DNA from: Rhodospirillaceae bacterium
GTDB taxonomy: Bacteria; Pseudomonadota; Alphaproteobacteria; Rhodospirillales; Rhodospirillaceae
Direction of reading: 5' to 3'
NCBI GenBank assembly: GCA_002737725.1
Contig: NSIP01000007.1
Location: 1-64,000, forward strand
DNA: 64,000 bases
Below are positions 42,083 through 51,317 of the stretch, one piece after another (position 1 is the first letter of the stretch; each line of letters starts with the position of its first letter). The notes beneath the pieces were generated by a model. The model saw only the letters and a list, made by a program, of their open reading frames with translations. It made no database searches and was not told the origin of the DNA. The position numbers and the translations under genes are program-made.

Positions 42083-43530
42083 GCAGTGCTCCCCGAACAA
42101 CGGTCATTGGCCGTTGCGCTTTTGTGGATGGCACTCAGTTCAGCCGGAAGGGCGTTCGCCCAAGCGGTAATGTTGCCTGCCCCCATGCACACGACGAAGT
42201 CGCCGGGCTTGGCGATGTCGTCGATGACCGCCGCTAAGTGTTTCGGGGCCAGCAGCGCTGTGACTTGCGGGTGGCCGTACGCATGCAAACCGTTGATCAA
42301 GGCATCGCGATTGATGCCCGCGATTGGGGCTTCGCCAGCTGGATAAACATCAGCGACGACGACATGGTCGGCATCGTTGAAGCAAGTGCAGAATCCTTCG
42401 AATAGCTGCTGAAGCCTTGAATAGCGGTGCGGCTGCACAACAGCGATCACTCGGCCCTTGGTGGCGGTCCGGGCTGCTTTCAAGACAGCGGCGATCTCGA
42501 CAGGATGGTGGCCATAGTCATCGATTACCGTAATGCCATCGACCTCACCAACTTTGGTGAAGCGGCGTTTGACACCTTTGAAGCGCCCAAGGCCTTCCCT
42601 GATCACATCATCGGCGATACCCATTTCGGCAGCGACCGACACTGCGGCCAAAGCGTTGAGTACGTTGTGCTGGCCAAACATGGGCAAGTGAATATCTTTA
42701 ATTGTGCGCTCGCCACCGACCACGCGGTCAGACATGGCGGCATCGAAGCGCACACCATGTCCATCCAAGACAACGTTGAGACCGCGCACGACGGCGGTCG
42801 GGCTCAGGCCATAGGTGATAATCTTGCGATCTTGGAGATGCGGAATCAAAGATTGCACTTCAGGGTGGTCGATGCACAACACAGCAAAACCGTAGAACGG
42901 AATGGACTCGATAAATTTGCGGAAGGCCGCTTTCAGGCTTGCGAAGTCGCCATAAAAATCCATGTGCTCGGGGTCAATGTTAGTTACCACGGCAATCGTC
43001 GCAGGCAGGCGATTAAACGTGCCGTCAGATTCGTCGGCTTCAACGACCATCCATTCGCCGGTGCCCAGGCGCGCATTCGTTCCGTAGGCATTAATAATTC
43101 CACCGTTGATCACGGTCGGGTCCAGCTTGGCTGTTTCCAGAACACTTGCGATCAGCGATGTGGTGGTTGTCTTGCCGTGCGTGCCGCCAATCGCAATCGA
43201 CCATTTCAGTCGCATCAACTCGGCGAGCATTTCAGCGCGCCGGACCACCGGCAACATGCCCTTGCGTGCGGCGAGAACTTCAGGGTTTTCGGGTTTGACC
43301 GCAGACGAAATGACGATGACCCGTGCCTCGCCCAAGTTCTCGGCGCGGTGGCCCACTTCGACTTTGATACCGAGGCCGCGCAAACGGTCTACATTGGCGT
43401 TTTGCGCGATGTCGCTGCCTTGGACTTTATAGCCAAGGTTATGTATCACTTCAGCAATGCCGCTCATGCCGATGCCGCCGATGCCGACGAAGTGAATAAT
43501 GCCGATGTCGAGTGGCATGGACTGCATCAA
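42079..43530 (-). CDS. murC: UDP-N-acetylmuramate-L-alanine ligase
   Basis: The first of four Mur ligases here, 483 aa, adding L-Ala to UDP-MurNAc. The N-terminal Rossmann domain reads [29 protein letters not shown]. The ATP loop is [51 protein letters not shown] is the MurC signature, and [18 protein letters not shown] and [15 protein letters not shown] mark the C-terminal domain. It overlaps murG upstream by four bases (ATGA) and murB downstream. Confidence 0.97.
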   Translation of the reverse strand: MMQSMPLDIGIIHFVGIGGIGMSGIAEVIHNLGYKVQGSDIAQNANVDRLRGLGIKVEVGHRAENLGEARVIVISSAVKPENPEVLAARKGMLPVVRRAEMLAELMRLKWSIAIGGTHGKTTTTSLIASVLETAKLDPTVINGGIINAYGTNARLGTGEWMVVEADESDGTFNRLPATIAVVTNIDPEHMDFYGDFASLKAAFRKFIESIPFYGFAVLCIDHPEVQSLIPHLQDRKIITYGLSPTAVVRGLNVVLDGHGVRFDAAMSDRVVGGERTIKDIHLPMFGQHNVLNALAAVSVAAEMGIADDVIREGLGRFKGVKRRFTKVGEVDGITVIDDYGHHPVEIAAVLKAARTATKGRVIAVVQPHRYSRLQQLFEGFCTCFNDADHVVVADVYPAGEAPIAGINRDALINGLHAYGHPQVTALLAPKHLAAVIDDIAKPGDFVVCMGAGNITAWANALPAELSAIHKSATANDRCSGSTA

Positions 43531-44762
43531 GCGACTCCTCGTGTCATTTTGTGGTCCAATGTGTGGCGTTCCATTGAGCTATTTTTATTGAGCGTGGTCA
43601 CAGAGGCTGAGACAGATGAGGCAGAGATGTTCCGCCCGGCGTGCGCGCCATTCTTGCCATGGGCCACAGTGGCCACCACCGCCGCTATACGACTGGCAGC
43701 CTCGGGGATGCTAAAGGATTGTGCAGCAGCTGCAGCGTCAGTGAGTAGGTGTGGTTGTTCGCTGAACTGAATCAACCGTTCTGCTAAAGCCGACGCGGTG
43801 AATTTATCTTGCGTCATCACCCAGCCGCCGCCTGCAGTCGTGAGCACCCTCGCGTTGGCCGTTTGATGATCATCGGCAGCGAAGGGATAGGGCACGAGCA
43901 AGCTGGGCCGGCCGGCCACTGTGACTTCGCCAACGGTGGACGCGCCAGCACGCGCAATCAGCACGTGTGCCTTGGCGAGCAGTTCGGGGACGTTGTCGAA
44001 GAAATAGCGCAGTTCCACATGAACGCCGAGCCCCTCGTAGGCCGCGAGCGTGCGGCCGATTTCTTCCGGGCGGCATTGTTGTGAAATCTCAAGCCGATGG
44101 CGCAAGCCCTCGGGCAATAATTGAACGGCAGCGGGCAGCACATCGCTGAATACGCGCGCACCTTGGCTACCGCCCAGCACCAAAATCCTGAAGGCGCCAT
44201 TGGTTGTGGGCGCTTGATAGGGCGTGGCGCGCACGGCGGCGACGGCGGGTCGCACAGGCATCCCAGTGCGAATCACGTGCGCTTTATCAGGCGCGTGGCG
44301 CGCCAACTCGAACGAGATGCAAACTTTGGTCACAAGCCCGGCCAATTTTCGGTTGGCCCAGCCCAGAATGGCATTTTGCTCATGAATGATGGTTGGCACG
44401 CCTGCCAATATTGCTGCAGCCACTGTGGGTGCCGCCGCATACCCACCAAAACCGACGACTACGGCGGGCTTCACGCGTTTGAGCAAGCGATAGGCTTGAA
44501 TCAAACCAATTATCAGTCGCACCCCAGAGATGGCTTTGCCGAAGAGGCCATGGCCTGCGAGGGCACCGGCGCTGATGGAGTATTTCTCGATCAAACCCAA
44601 CGTGCCGCCATAACGCTCGCCCCGGCTGTCGGTGACAAGTGCCAGGCGATAATCCTGTCCCAGCAACTCTTGCGCTAAAGCTTCGGCTGGAAATACATGC
44701 CCGCCGGTCCCGCCAGCAGCTAAAACGATGAGGGGGGCGTCAGGTGAAGGAGTTGGCGTCAT
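43527..44762 (-). CDS. murG: MurG glycosyltransferase, with extra C-terminal tail
   Basis: Makes lipid II by adding GlcNAc to lipid I on the inner face of the membrane. [14 protein letters not shown] is the first G loop. [52 protein letters not shown] and [38 protein letters not shown] follow the E. coli fold. The protein is 411 aa, about 50 residues longer than usual. The last 45 or so residues, after [12 protein letters not shown], are Ser/Asn/Thr-rich and look disordered. It is coupled to ftsW and murC by ATGA overlaps. Confidence 0.96.
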   Translation of the reverse strand: MTPTPSPDAPLIVLAAGGTGGHVFPAEALAQELLGQDYRLALVTDSRGERYGGTLGLIEKYSISAGALAGHGLFGKAISGVRLIIGLIQAYRLLKRVKPAVVVGFGGYAAAPTVAAAILAGVPTIIHEQNAILGWANRKLAGLVTKVCISFELARHAPDKAHVIRTGMPVRPAVAAVRATPYQAPTTNGAFRILVLGGSQGARVFSDVLPAAVQLLPEGLRHRLEISQQCRPEEIGRTLAAYEGLGVHVELRYFFDNVPELLAKAHVLIARAGASTVGEVTVAGRPSLLVPYPFAADDHQTANARVLTTAGGGWVMTQDKFTASALAERLIQFSEQPHLLTDAAAAAQSFSIPEAASRIAAVVATVAHGKNGAHAGRNISASSVSASVTTLNKNSSMERHTLDHKMTRGVA

Positions 44763-45889
44763 GTGGAATGGCCCTCCAAATCGCGACGGCGCCGCGTCAG
44801 CGCCAGTATCATGCCCATGCCGACACCGAGCGCGACCAACGATGAGCCGCCGTATGAAATAAACGGCAGTGTCATGCCCTTGGTAGGCATCATATGAAGG
44901 CTCGAAGCCATGTTGATGATGGCTTGCAATCCGAATTGCACGGCCAACCCGCCGACGGCAAGCAACACAAACATGTTTTCCTCGCGCAGCACTTTCAGCA
45001 AAGCGCGGATCACAAGGAACGCGAACAAGGCGACCATGAGCAGGCAGAGAAGAATACCAAACTCCTCGCCCGCGACGGCGAAGATAAAATCCGTATGCGC
45101 ATCGGGAAGAGCTTCCTTGACGCGCCCCTCGCCGGGTCCGCGCCCGAAAAGCCCGCCTTGCTGGAACGCGCGCATGGCCTGCGTGATTTGGTAACTGTCG
45201 CCGGTCGTGGGGTCGAGAAACCGATCAACTCGGCTGGCCACATGCGGGAAGGTAAAATAGGCACTAACGATCGCCCCCATGCCCGCGACAATAATCAAAA
45301 TCACCCAAAAGATCGGCAACCCGGCCATGAAAAATTGTGCGCACCACACGGCTGTGACCACGAGTGTCATCCCGATGTCAGGTTGGCTGAGTAGAACGGC
45401 GATCACGGAGAACAACAAACCCATCGAGATTATGTTTCCAGGAAAGTCCTCGCGCAGGCGATGCTCGGAAAACATCCAGGCTGCAACGACAGCAAAGAAA
45501 GGTTTGATGAACTCTGAGGGCTGCAATGACATGCCTGCAAAGTAAATCCAGCGCTTGGCGCCTTTGACTTCGATGCCGATCAATAAAGTCAAGACCATCA
45601 GGCCGAGGGCAATCAAAAATCCGATGACAGCAAAGCGCCGCACTTGAACAGGGGCCAGCAGCGAGATGCCAAAAATCACCATAATCGTCAGTGGAAGGAA
45701 CACCATCTGACGACGCACAAAGTGGAACATTTCGACACCGATGCGCTCGGCTGCCGGTGGGCCAGCCGCAAAATTCAGGATGATGCCAATAAAAATCAGC
45801 AGAGTGGTGGCGGCGAGGATCCATTTGTCGATGGTCCACCACCACCGGCCGACGGTGCTAATATCGGTGCGGGCGACGGTCATGCTCAT
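44759..45889 (-). CDS. ftsW: SEDS peptidoglycan glycosyltransferase FtsW
   Basis: A 376-aa polytopic protein with about ten transmembrane segments, the septal peptidoglycan polymerase working with FtsI. Conserved segments are KGAKRWIYFAGMSLQPSEFIKPFFAVVAAW, LLSQPDIGMTLVV, GRGPGEGRVKEALPDAHTDFIFAVAGEEFG (with the catalytic Asp region) and GMTLPFISYGGSSLVALGVGMGMIL. It starts on the murD stop (ATGA) and ends in an overlap with murG. Its position in the cluster marks it as FtsW and not the elongation paralogue RodA. Confidence 0.96.
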   Translation of the reverse strand: MSMTVARTDISTVGRWWWTIDKWILAATTLLIFIGIILNFAAGPPAAERIGVEMFHFVRRQMVFLPLTIMVIFGISLLAPVQVRRFAVIGFLIALGLMVLTLLIGIEVKGAKRWIYFAGMSLQPSEFIKPFFAVVAAWMFSEHRLREDFPGNIISMGLLFSVIAVLLSQPDIGMTLVVTAVWCAQFFMAGLPIFWVILIIVAGMGAIVSAYFTFPHVASRVDRFLDPTTGDSYQITQAMRAFQQGGLFGRGPGEGRVKEALPDAHTDFIFAVAGEEFGILLCLLMVALFAFLVIRALLKVLREENMFVLLAVGGLAVQFGLQAIINMASSLHMMPTKGMTLPFISYGGSSLVALGVGMGMILALTRRRRDLEGHST

Positions 45890-47295
45890 GGACTTAAGCT
45901 CTCCGTCATGGGGTCAGCAGCATGCGGCAAGAAGTTTCTGACTTCCGAGCGAAACCGATCGCCGCGCTCTTCAAAATTCTTGAACATGTCGAATGAGGCG
46001 CACGCGGGCGACAGCAACACTACAGCTCCGGGCAGTTTTTCCGCGAGCGCGCGGCGGCCTGCGTCTTCAATCGCCGTTTCGAGATCTTCATAAAGATCAT
46101 ACGCGACTTTGCCTTCGAGTTTGTCGGCAAAGTCATCTGCTGACTCCCCGATCAGAAATGCATAACGAATGCGCGGGAACAAAGGTGCTAACGACGCAAT
46201 GCCGCCCTCTTTGGCAACACCACCAGCGATCCAATAGATATTTTGGTAGCACCGCAGTGCTTTTTCAGCTGCGTCGGCGTTGGTCGCTTTACTGTCATTG
46301 ACGAATTGGACGCCGTTGACGGTCGCAACCAATTCTTGACGATGAGATAAACCCGTAAATGATTTCAAAGCAGCCGCAATGACGGGGCCGGGGATGCCTT
46401 GGCTCAGTGCGGCTGCGGCCGCCGCCGCTGCGTTCTGCCAGTTGTGTTCCCCCGGCAGTGTGGCGATGGTTCGCAAATCGGCGATTGTGTTTGGGCGGCG
46501 GTCGGTGGCATCAATCAGAACGCCGTTCTCGACATAAACACCACCCGCAATCGCATGTTTGCCTGAGATCGGAATCACAGTGTGCAGTCCTGCGCGAACC
46601 AATTGATCGCGTACCGAGGCTGAGTAAGCGTCATCGATGCCGATGATCGCGGCGCGAGGATGGCGCTGGTTGGCAAAAATATTTTTCTTCGCGGCCACAT
46701 AGTCATCCATGTTGCCGTGTCTTTCGAGATGATCGGGTGTGATGTTGAGAAAAATGGCTGTCTCGAGGGCCAAAGACGGCACGAGCTCTAACTGATACGA
46801 TGACAGCTCAATCACATAGGTTCCAAGTCCACCCAATGCTTTCAGATCAAGCGCTGGCGTCCCCAAGTTGCCGCCGACGGCGGTGGGGCGGCCCGCGTGC
46901 TTGAAAATGTGAGCGGTCAAGGCAGTAGTGGTTGATTTGCCGTTAGTGCCGGTGATGCCAATAAACGATGAGGCTTCCTGCGCCCGGGCCAAGAGGTCCA
47001 CATCACATACGATCTGAATGTTTTGCTCACGCGCTTTGATGGCCAGTGGGTGGGGCTTGGGGCGCGTATGTGGAACGCCGGGGCTCCACACCAGAGCCGT
47101 AATATCAAGGCGGTTTGACGTGATATCGAGCAGCGCCCAACCCGCCGTTGTCGCTGCGGTGCGTTGCTCGGCCTTGTCATCCCAGACGAGAACGGTCGCC
47201 CCGCCCGCTTTCAATGCAGCAGCAGCCGAGAGCCCGGATTTCCCGAGGCCCATCACGCCGACGCGCTGCCCTGCAAATGTGAAAACGGGAATCAT
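45886..47295 (-). CDS. murD: UDP-N-acetylmuramoyl-L-alanine-D-glutamate ligase
   Basis: A 469-aa Mur ligase adding D-Glu. It has VGVMGLGKSGLSAAAALKAGG (N-terminal), ITGTNGKSTTTALTAHIF (ATP loop), VIELSSYQLELVPSLALETAIFLNITPDHLERHG, GEHNWQNAAAAAAAAL and FVNDSKATNADAAEKALRCYQNIYWIAGG as MurD signatures. LSPACASFDMFKNFEERGDRF closes the active site. It is separated from mraY by nine bases and overlaps ftsW by four. Confidence 0.97.
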   Translation of the reverse strand: MIPVFTFAGQRVGVMGLGKSGLSAAAALKAGGATVLVWDDKAEQRTAATTAGWALLDITSNRLDITALVWSPGVPHTRPKPHPLAIKAREQNIQIVCDVDLLARAQEASSFIGITGTNGKSTTTALTAHIFKHAGRPTAVGGNLGTPALDLKALGGLGTYVIELSSYQLELVPSLALETAIFLNITPDHLERHGNMDDYVAAKKNIFANQRHPRAAIIGIDDAYSASVRDQLVRAGLHTVIPISGKHAIAGGVYVENGVLIDATDRRPNTIADLRTIATLPGEHNWQNAAAAAAAALSQGIPGPVIAAALKSFTGLSHRQELVATVNGVQFVNDSKATNADAAEKALRCYQNIYWIAGGVAKEGGIASLAPLFPRIRYAFLIGESADDFADKLEGKVAYDLYEDLETAIEDAGRRALAEKLPGAVVLLSPACASFDMFKNFEERGDRFRSEVRNFLPHAADPMTESLSP

Positions 47296-47304
47296 TTTGT
47301 GCGC

Positions 47305-48390
47305 CTACCTCAACTTCAATGTTGCCAAGCCGGCGATGGCCAGAATCATGGCGATGATCCAGAAGCGAATGACGATGGTGGATTCAGCCCAGCCTTTTTC
47401 TTCGTAGTGATGGTGCAGTGGTGCCATGCGGAACACGCGCTTGCCCGTCAGTTTGAATGACACGACCTGAACGATGACCGAGATCGTCTCGAGTACGAAT
47501 AAACCGCCAACAAGTCCAAGAACGATTTCGTGTTTGGTGACGACGGCCACCGAGCCCAGCGCGCCACCCATGGCCAGCGAACCGGTATCGCCCATGAACA
47601 CCATGGCGGGTGGTGCGTTGAACCACAGGAAGCCAAGTCCTGCACCAACAACCGCACCGCAGAAGATGGCTAGTTCGCCAGCGCCGACGACGTAATGGAC
47701 CTGAAGGTAGTTGGCGAACACCGTATTGCCGATCAGATATGCAATAGCAACGAACACACCCGCTGCGATGATGACCGGAACGATGGCCAGGCCATCCAAC
47801 CCATCGGTCAAATTTACGGCGTTCGATGCCCCAGCCATGATGAAGACTGCGAAGGGCACGTAGAAAACGCCAAGGTTGATCAACAGGTCTTTGAAGAACG
47901 GCACAGCCAGCATTCCCGAAAGGTTGGGGCTGCTGATGTCAGTGATCCAAATTGCTGCACCTGCAGCGATGGCGATTTCAGCGATGAGCTTAATGCGCCC
48001 GGCAAGCCCACCTGAAGATCGGCGCGTGACTTTCAGGTAGTCGTCGAGGAACCCTATGAAACCATACCCAAGTGTTACCAGCAGCACGACCCAGACATAC
48101 CGGTTGGACAAGTCCGACCAGAGTAATGTTGCCACGCCGATGGCCAGCAGCATCATGACGCCGCCCATGGTCGGCGTACCTTGCTTGGTGATCAGGTGTC
48201 CCTGCGGCCCGTCTTGACGGATCGGCTGGCCTTTTCCTTGCTTGACTTTCAGCCACTGAATAATGGCTGGTCCAAAAAGGAAGCAAACCACCATCGCGGT
48301 TACAACAGACGCGCCTGCGCGGAACGTCAAGTAACGGAACAGGTTCAAGGCTGGTAACTGATCGGAAAATTGTGCGAGACTGAATAACAT
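47305..48390 (-). CDS. mraY: Phospho-N-acetylmuramoyl-pentapeptide transferase MraY
   Basis: A 361-aa integral membrane enzyme with ten transmembrane segments that makes lipid I from UDP-MurNAc-pentapeptide and undecaprenyl phosphate. Key marks are [42 protein letters not shown] (the catalytic Asp pair), [44 protein letters not shown] and [26 protein letters not shown]. The ATG at 48390 is 15 bases after the murF stop. It is the only step of the cluster that needs the lipid carrier first. Confidence 0.97.
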   Translation of the reverse strand: MLFSLAQFSDQLPALNLFRYLTFRAGASVVTAMVVCFLFGPAIIQWLKVKQGKGQPIRQDGPQGHLITKQGTPTMGGVMMLLAIGVATLLWSDLSNRYVWVVLLVTLGYGFIGFLDDYLKVTRRSSGGLAGRIKLIAEIAIAAGAAIWITDISSPNLSGMLAVPFFKDLLINLGVFYVPFAVFIMAGASNAVNLTDGLDGLAIVPVIIAAGVFVAIAYLIGNTVFANYLQVHYVVGAGELAIFCGAVVGAGLGFLWFNAPPAMVFMGDTGSLAMGGALGSVAVVTKHEIVLGLVGGLFVLETISVIVQVVSFKLTGKRVFRMAPLHHHYEEKGWAESTIVIRFWIIAMILAIAGLATLKLR

Positions 48391-48405
48391 CGCGTTCTGT
48401 TTCCC

Positions 48406-49833
48406 CTATGAACCGTTCGCTGCTTTGGGCATCGGATGCGCGATACTGCCAAGGGCCTCAACCACGTGGCTCATGCGGCTGCCGTTGGATCCCTTGACCG
48501 CAAGGACATCGCCAGGCTTCACAGATGCGGCCACAAGTGGCGCAAGGGTGGCTGCATCTTTGGTGTGGCCGCCGCGTTTTTCACGTGGCAAAGCATGATG
48601 AAGATGTTCCATCAATGGGCCGGCAGTAAAAACCGTATCGATTCCGTTAGCGACAATGGTGGTTTGTAGCTCGGCATGCAGTTCGGCAGACTGAGTGCCC
48701 AACTCAAGCATGTCGCCCAGCACCAAGACGACGCGCTTTTTACTGTTGGCTTTGATTTGGCCCAATGTCTCGGCCAAAGCTTTCACGGATGCGGGGCTTG
48801 CATTGTAGCTTTCATCGATGAGCGTGAATGACCCGCCCTGGAGCTGAATTGCGGTCCTTGTTCCACGGCCTTTTGTTGGCGTGAGTTGAGATAAAGCCGC
48901 CGCGGCCGCAAGCACGTCGCCGCCTATTACTTTCACTGCCGCCAACACCGCCAGCGCGTTGATGGCCCATTGCCTTCCGGTGACGCCGAGGTCGAACGTG
49001 ATGCGCTGGCCCAGGATATCAGCAGCGACCTGCATTCCTTTGGCATTGAAGGCCGCACTCACCAAGCGCGCTTGCGCATCGCCATCAGCACCGAAGGAAA
49101 TGATGTTGCGACACCGGTGGGATCGAACTTGTGCGCATAAGCGATCAAAAAATTCGCTATCAGCTGGCAGAATCGCCATGCCATCATAGATCAAGCCTGC
49201 CGCAATGCTGGCTTTTTCATCGGCGATGCCCGCGACACTATCAAAGAATTCAAGATGCACTGCGGCGACGGTTGTGATGATCACGACATGCGGCGCTACT
49301 AATTTTGCCAGTGGCGCAATTTCGCCAGCATGATTCATGCCGATTTCAAAAATGCTAAACTGAGTTTCACGCGCCATCCGTGCAAGGCTAAGCGGGACCC
49401 CCCAATGATTGTTCAGGTTGCCGCTGGTCGCGTACGTTGCGCCGAGCGCTGCAAACGCCAGCTTCAAGGCTTCTTTGGTTCCAGTCTTGCCGACACTGCC
49501 CGTGACAGCGACGATCTTTCCATCGCAGCGTGCGCGCGCAGCCCTGCCAAGATCATTCAGCGCTGTGAACGTATCCTTAACGAGTAATAGTTTATCGTTA
49601 GAATCGGAGGAGAAGGCCTTGGGTTCGTGATGCACAAGAAGACCAGCCGCGCCCGCCGCAATTGCCGCCTCCACATGATCATGGCCATCATGATTCGGAC
49701 CTTGTAAAGCGATGAATAGATCACCTTTCTGAATCGTACGGCTATCAATCGAAACGCTACTTGCGGTCCAAGATCCTGAGGTTGCTCCGCGTGTTGCGGC
49801 GGCGATGTCTTGTGCATTCCACAAAGCTGTCAT
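48406..49833 (-). CDS. murF: UDP-N-acetylmuramoyl-tripeptide-D-alanyl-D-alanine ligase
   Basis: A 475-aa Mur ligase attaching the D-Ala-D-Ala product of Ddl. It has the N-terminal VSIDSRTIQKGDLFIALQGPNHDGHDHVEAAIAAGAAG, the ATP loop IVAVTGSVGKTGTKEAL, FSIFEIGMNHAGEIAPLAKLVAPHVVIIT, LIDESYNASPASVKALAETLG and VLVLGDMLELG. Its start overlaps the murE stop by four bases, so the tripeptide and pentapeptide steps are coupled. Confidence 0.97.
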   Translation of the reverse strand: MTALWNAQDIAAATRGATSGSWTASSVSIDSRTIQKGDLFIALQGPNHDGHDHVEAAIAAGAAGLLVHHEPKAFSSDSNDKLLLVKDTFTALNDLGRAARARCDGKIVAVTGSVGKTGTKEALKLAFAALGATYATSGNLNNHWGVPLSLARMARETQFSIFEIGMNHAGEIAPLAKLVAPHVVIITTVAAVHLEFFDSVAGIADEKASIAAGLIYDGMAILPADSEFFDRLCAQVRSHRCRNIISFGADGDAQARLVSAAFNAKGMQVAADILGQRITFDLGVTGRQWAINALAVLAAVKVIGGDVLAAAAALSQLTPTKGRGTRTAIQLQGGSFTLIDESYNASPASVKALAETLGQIKANSKKRVVLVLGDMLELGTQSAELHAELQTTIVANGIDTVFTAGPLMEHLHHALPREKRGGHTKDAATLAPLVAASVKPGDVLAVKGSNGSRMSHVVEALGSIAHPMPKAANGS

Positions 49834-51317
49834 GAGGGGCTTCGCGTCAGCTGGTCGCGCGCTACATCGGCATCATTGAAGGGAATAACATTTGTTCCGA
49901 CAATCTGGCCATTCTCGTGACCCTTGCCTGCAATCAGTAAAACGTCGCCTGCGTTCAGCGCGGCAATGGCAGTTTGAATGGCCAGCTCGCGATCACCGAT
50001 CTCGGTGGCATCCGGGCAGCCTTGCAATATTTCTCGACGAATCGTGGCTGCAGGTTCGGTGCGCGGATTGTCATCAGTCACAAAAACGAGGTCGGCGTGC
50101 TCTTTGGCTTTCTCGCCCATCAAGCGGCGCTTGCCTTTGTCACGGTCGCCGCCGCAGCCGAACACGACGACAAGTTTCCCAGATGCGTGTGGCCGCAAGG
50201 CAGCTAAAACGGTCTCAAGGGCATCGGGTGTATGTGCATAGTCCACGTAAACCGGCGCGCCAGCAGCCGAATCGCCCACATGCTCTAGACGGCCAGAAAC
50301 GCCATGTAAGGATTCAAGCGCAGTCACAGCAGCTTTTGGATCTGCGCCTGAGGCCAAGACCAGGCCAAGTGCGCACATGGCGTTGCTGGCTTGGAAGCGA
50401 CCTGTCAATGGCAGCCTGACATCAAAAGACTGTCCAAAAACCGTGAGCTTCAGTTTTTGTGCAGCCGCTTCGCGTGTGACGTCGTCTAGTCGAATGGCAT
50501 CGCCACTTTCGCCAAAGGATAACACGCGATGACGGCGCAGACGGCACGCGGCATCAAATGCTAGAAACTCAGGCGCATCGGCGTTCAAAACGGCCGTGCC
50601 GCCCTCAATCATGACATCTGAGAACAACCGCAATTTAGCAGCCAAATACGCGGTCATTGACCCGTGATAGTCGAGGTGGTCCTGGCTCAGATTGGTAAAG
50701 CCAGCCATCGCTATCCTTACGCCATCAATGCGGAATTGGTGCAAGCCATGGCTCGAAGCTTCCATCGCCAAGTGAGTCACGCCAGCCCTCTCAAGATCTT
50801 CCAATACACGATGCACGCCAACAGGGTCGGGTGTGGTCAAGCTGCCATTTATTTTCTTTGATCCACCCCACGCGCCCAACGTTCCCATATAGCCCGAGCG
50901 TTTCCCCAGGGTCTGCCACAGTTGCTGCGTGAAATGAGCAACGGATGTTTTGCCATTGGTGCCCGTGACGGCGGCCACGGTGTTAGGTTGATTGCGATAG
51001 AATTTTGCAGCCATCAACGCGAACCGACGACGTGGATTGCTGTCGGTGATGAGTCGAACCACCTTTCCGTTCGCATCAGCCCGCGCATCACCTAAATCTG
51101 TTCCGGGTGGTGCTAAGATTGCACTAGCCCCACGCGCAACGGCGTCAACTAAAAATGCGCGGCCATCGACCTTTGCTCCGGGCAAGGCCGCAAAAAGATA
51201 GCCCGGTTCGACGTCGCGCGAATCCGCGGTCAAGCCGGCAATTTCCAACTCTTTTAAAGCCGCAGGGTCCATGCCCCGTTCTTCCAATAATTCACTCAAC
51301 TTCACCGTCACCACCAA
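49830..51317 (-). CDS. murE: UDP-N-acetylmuramoyl-L-alanyl-D-glutamate ligase, meso-diaminopimelate type
   Basis: A 495-aa Mur ligase adding the third stem residue. The ATP loop is AVTGTNGKTSVAHFTQQL. MEASSHGLHQFRIDGVRIAMAGFTNLSQDHLDYHGSM and YVDYAHTPDALETVL are MurE signatures. VFVTDDNPRTEP contains the DNPR motif that selects meso-diaminopimelate, as expected for Gram-negatives. The start is unsure: GTG codons at 51317, 51314 and 51305 are all in frame, and each would overlap the ftsI stop (51292) by 14-26 bases. Confidence 0.96.
   Translation of the reverse strand: MVVTVKLSELLEERGMDPAALKELEIAGLTADSRDVEPGYLFAALPGAKVDGRAFLVDAVARGASAILAPPGTDLGDARADANGKVVRLITDSNPRRRFALMAAKFYRNQPNTVAAVTGTNGKTSVAHFTQQLWQTLGKRSGYMGTLGAWGGSKKINGSLTTPDPVGVHRVLEDLERAGVTHLAMEASSHGLHQFRIDGVRIAMAGFTNLSQDHLDYHGSMTAYLAAKLRLFSDVMIEGGTAVLNADAPEFLAFDAACRLRRHRVLSFGESGDAIRLDDVTREAAAQKLKLTVFGQSFDVRLPLTGRFQASNAMCALGLVLASGADPKAAVTALESLHGVSGRLEHVGDSAAGAPVYVDYAHTPDALETVLAALRPHASGKLVVVFGCGGDRDKGKRRLMGEKAKEHADLVFVTDDNPRTEPAATIRREILQGCPDATEIGDRELAIQTAIAALNAGDVLLIAGKGHENGQIVGTNVIPFNDADVARDQLTRSPS

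Noticed and set aside
42427-43770. 447-codon open frame on the plus strand
   Set aside because: It lies entirely opposite murC and the end of murG, has no ribosome site or family resemblance, and its residue pattern (many His, Asp, Arg) is that of an antisense shadow of GC-rich coding DNA.
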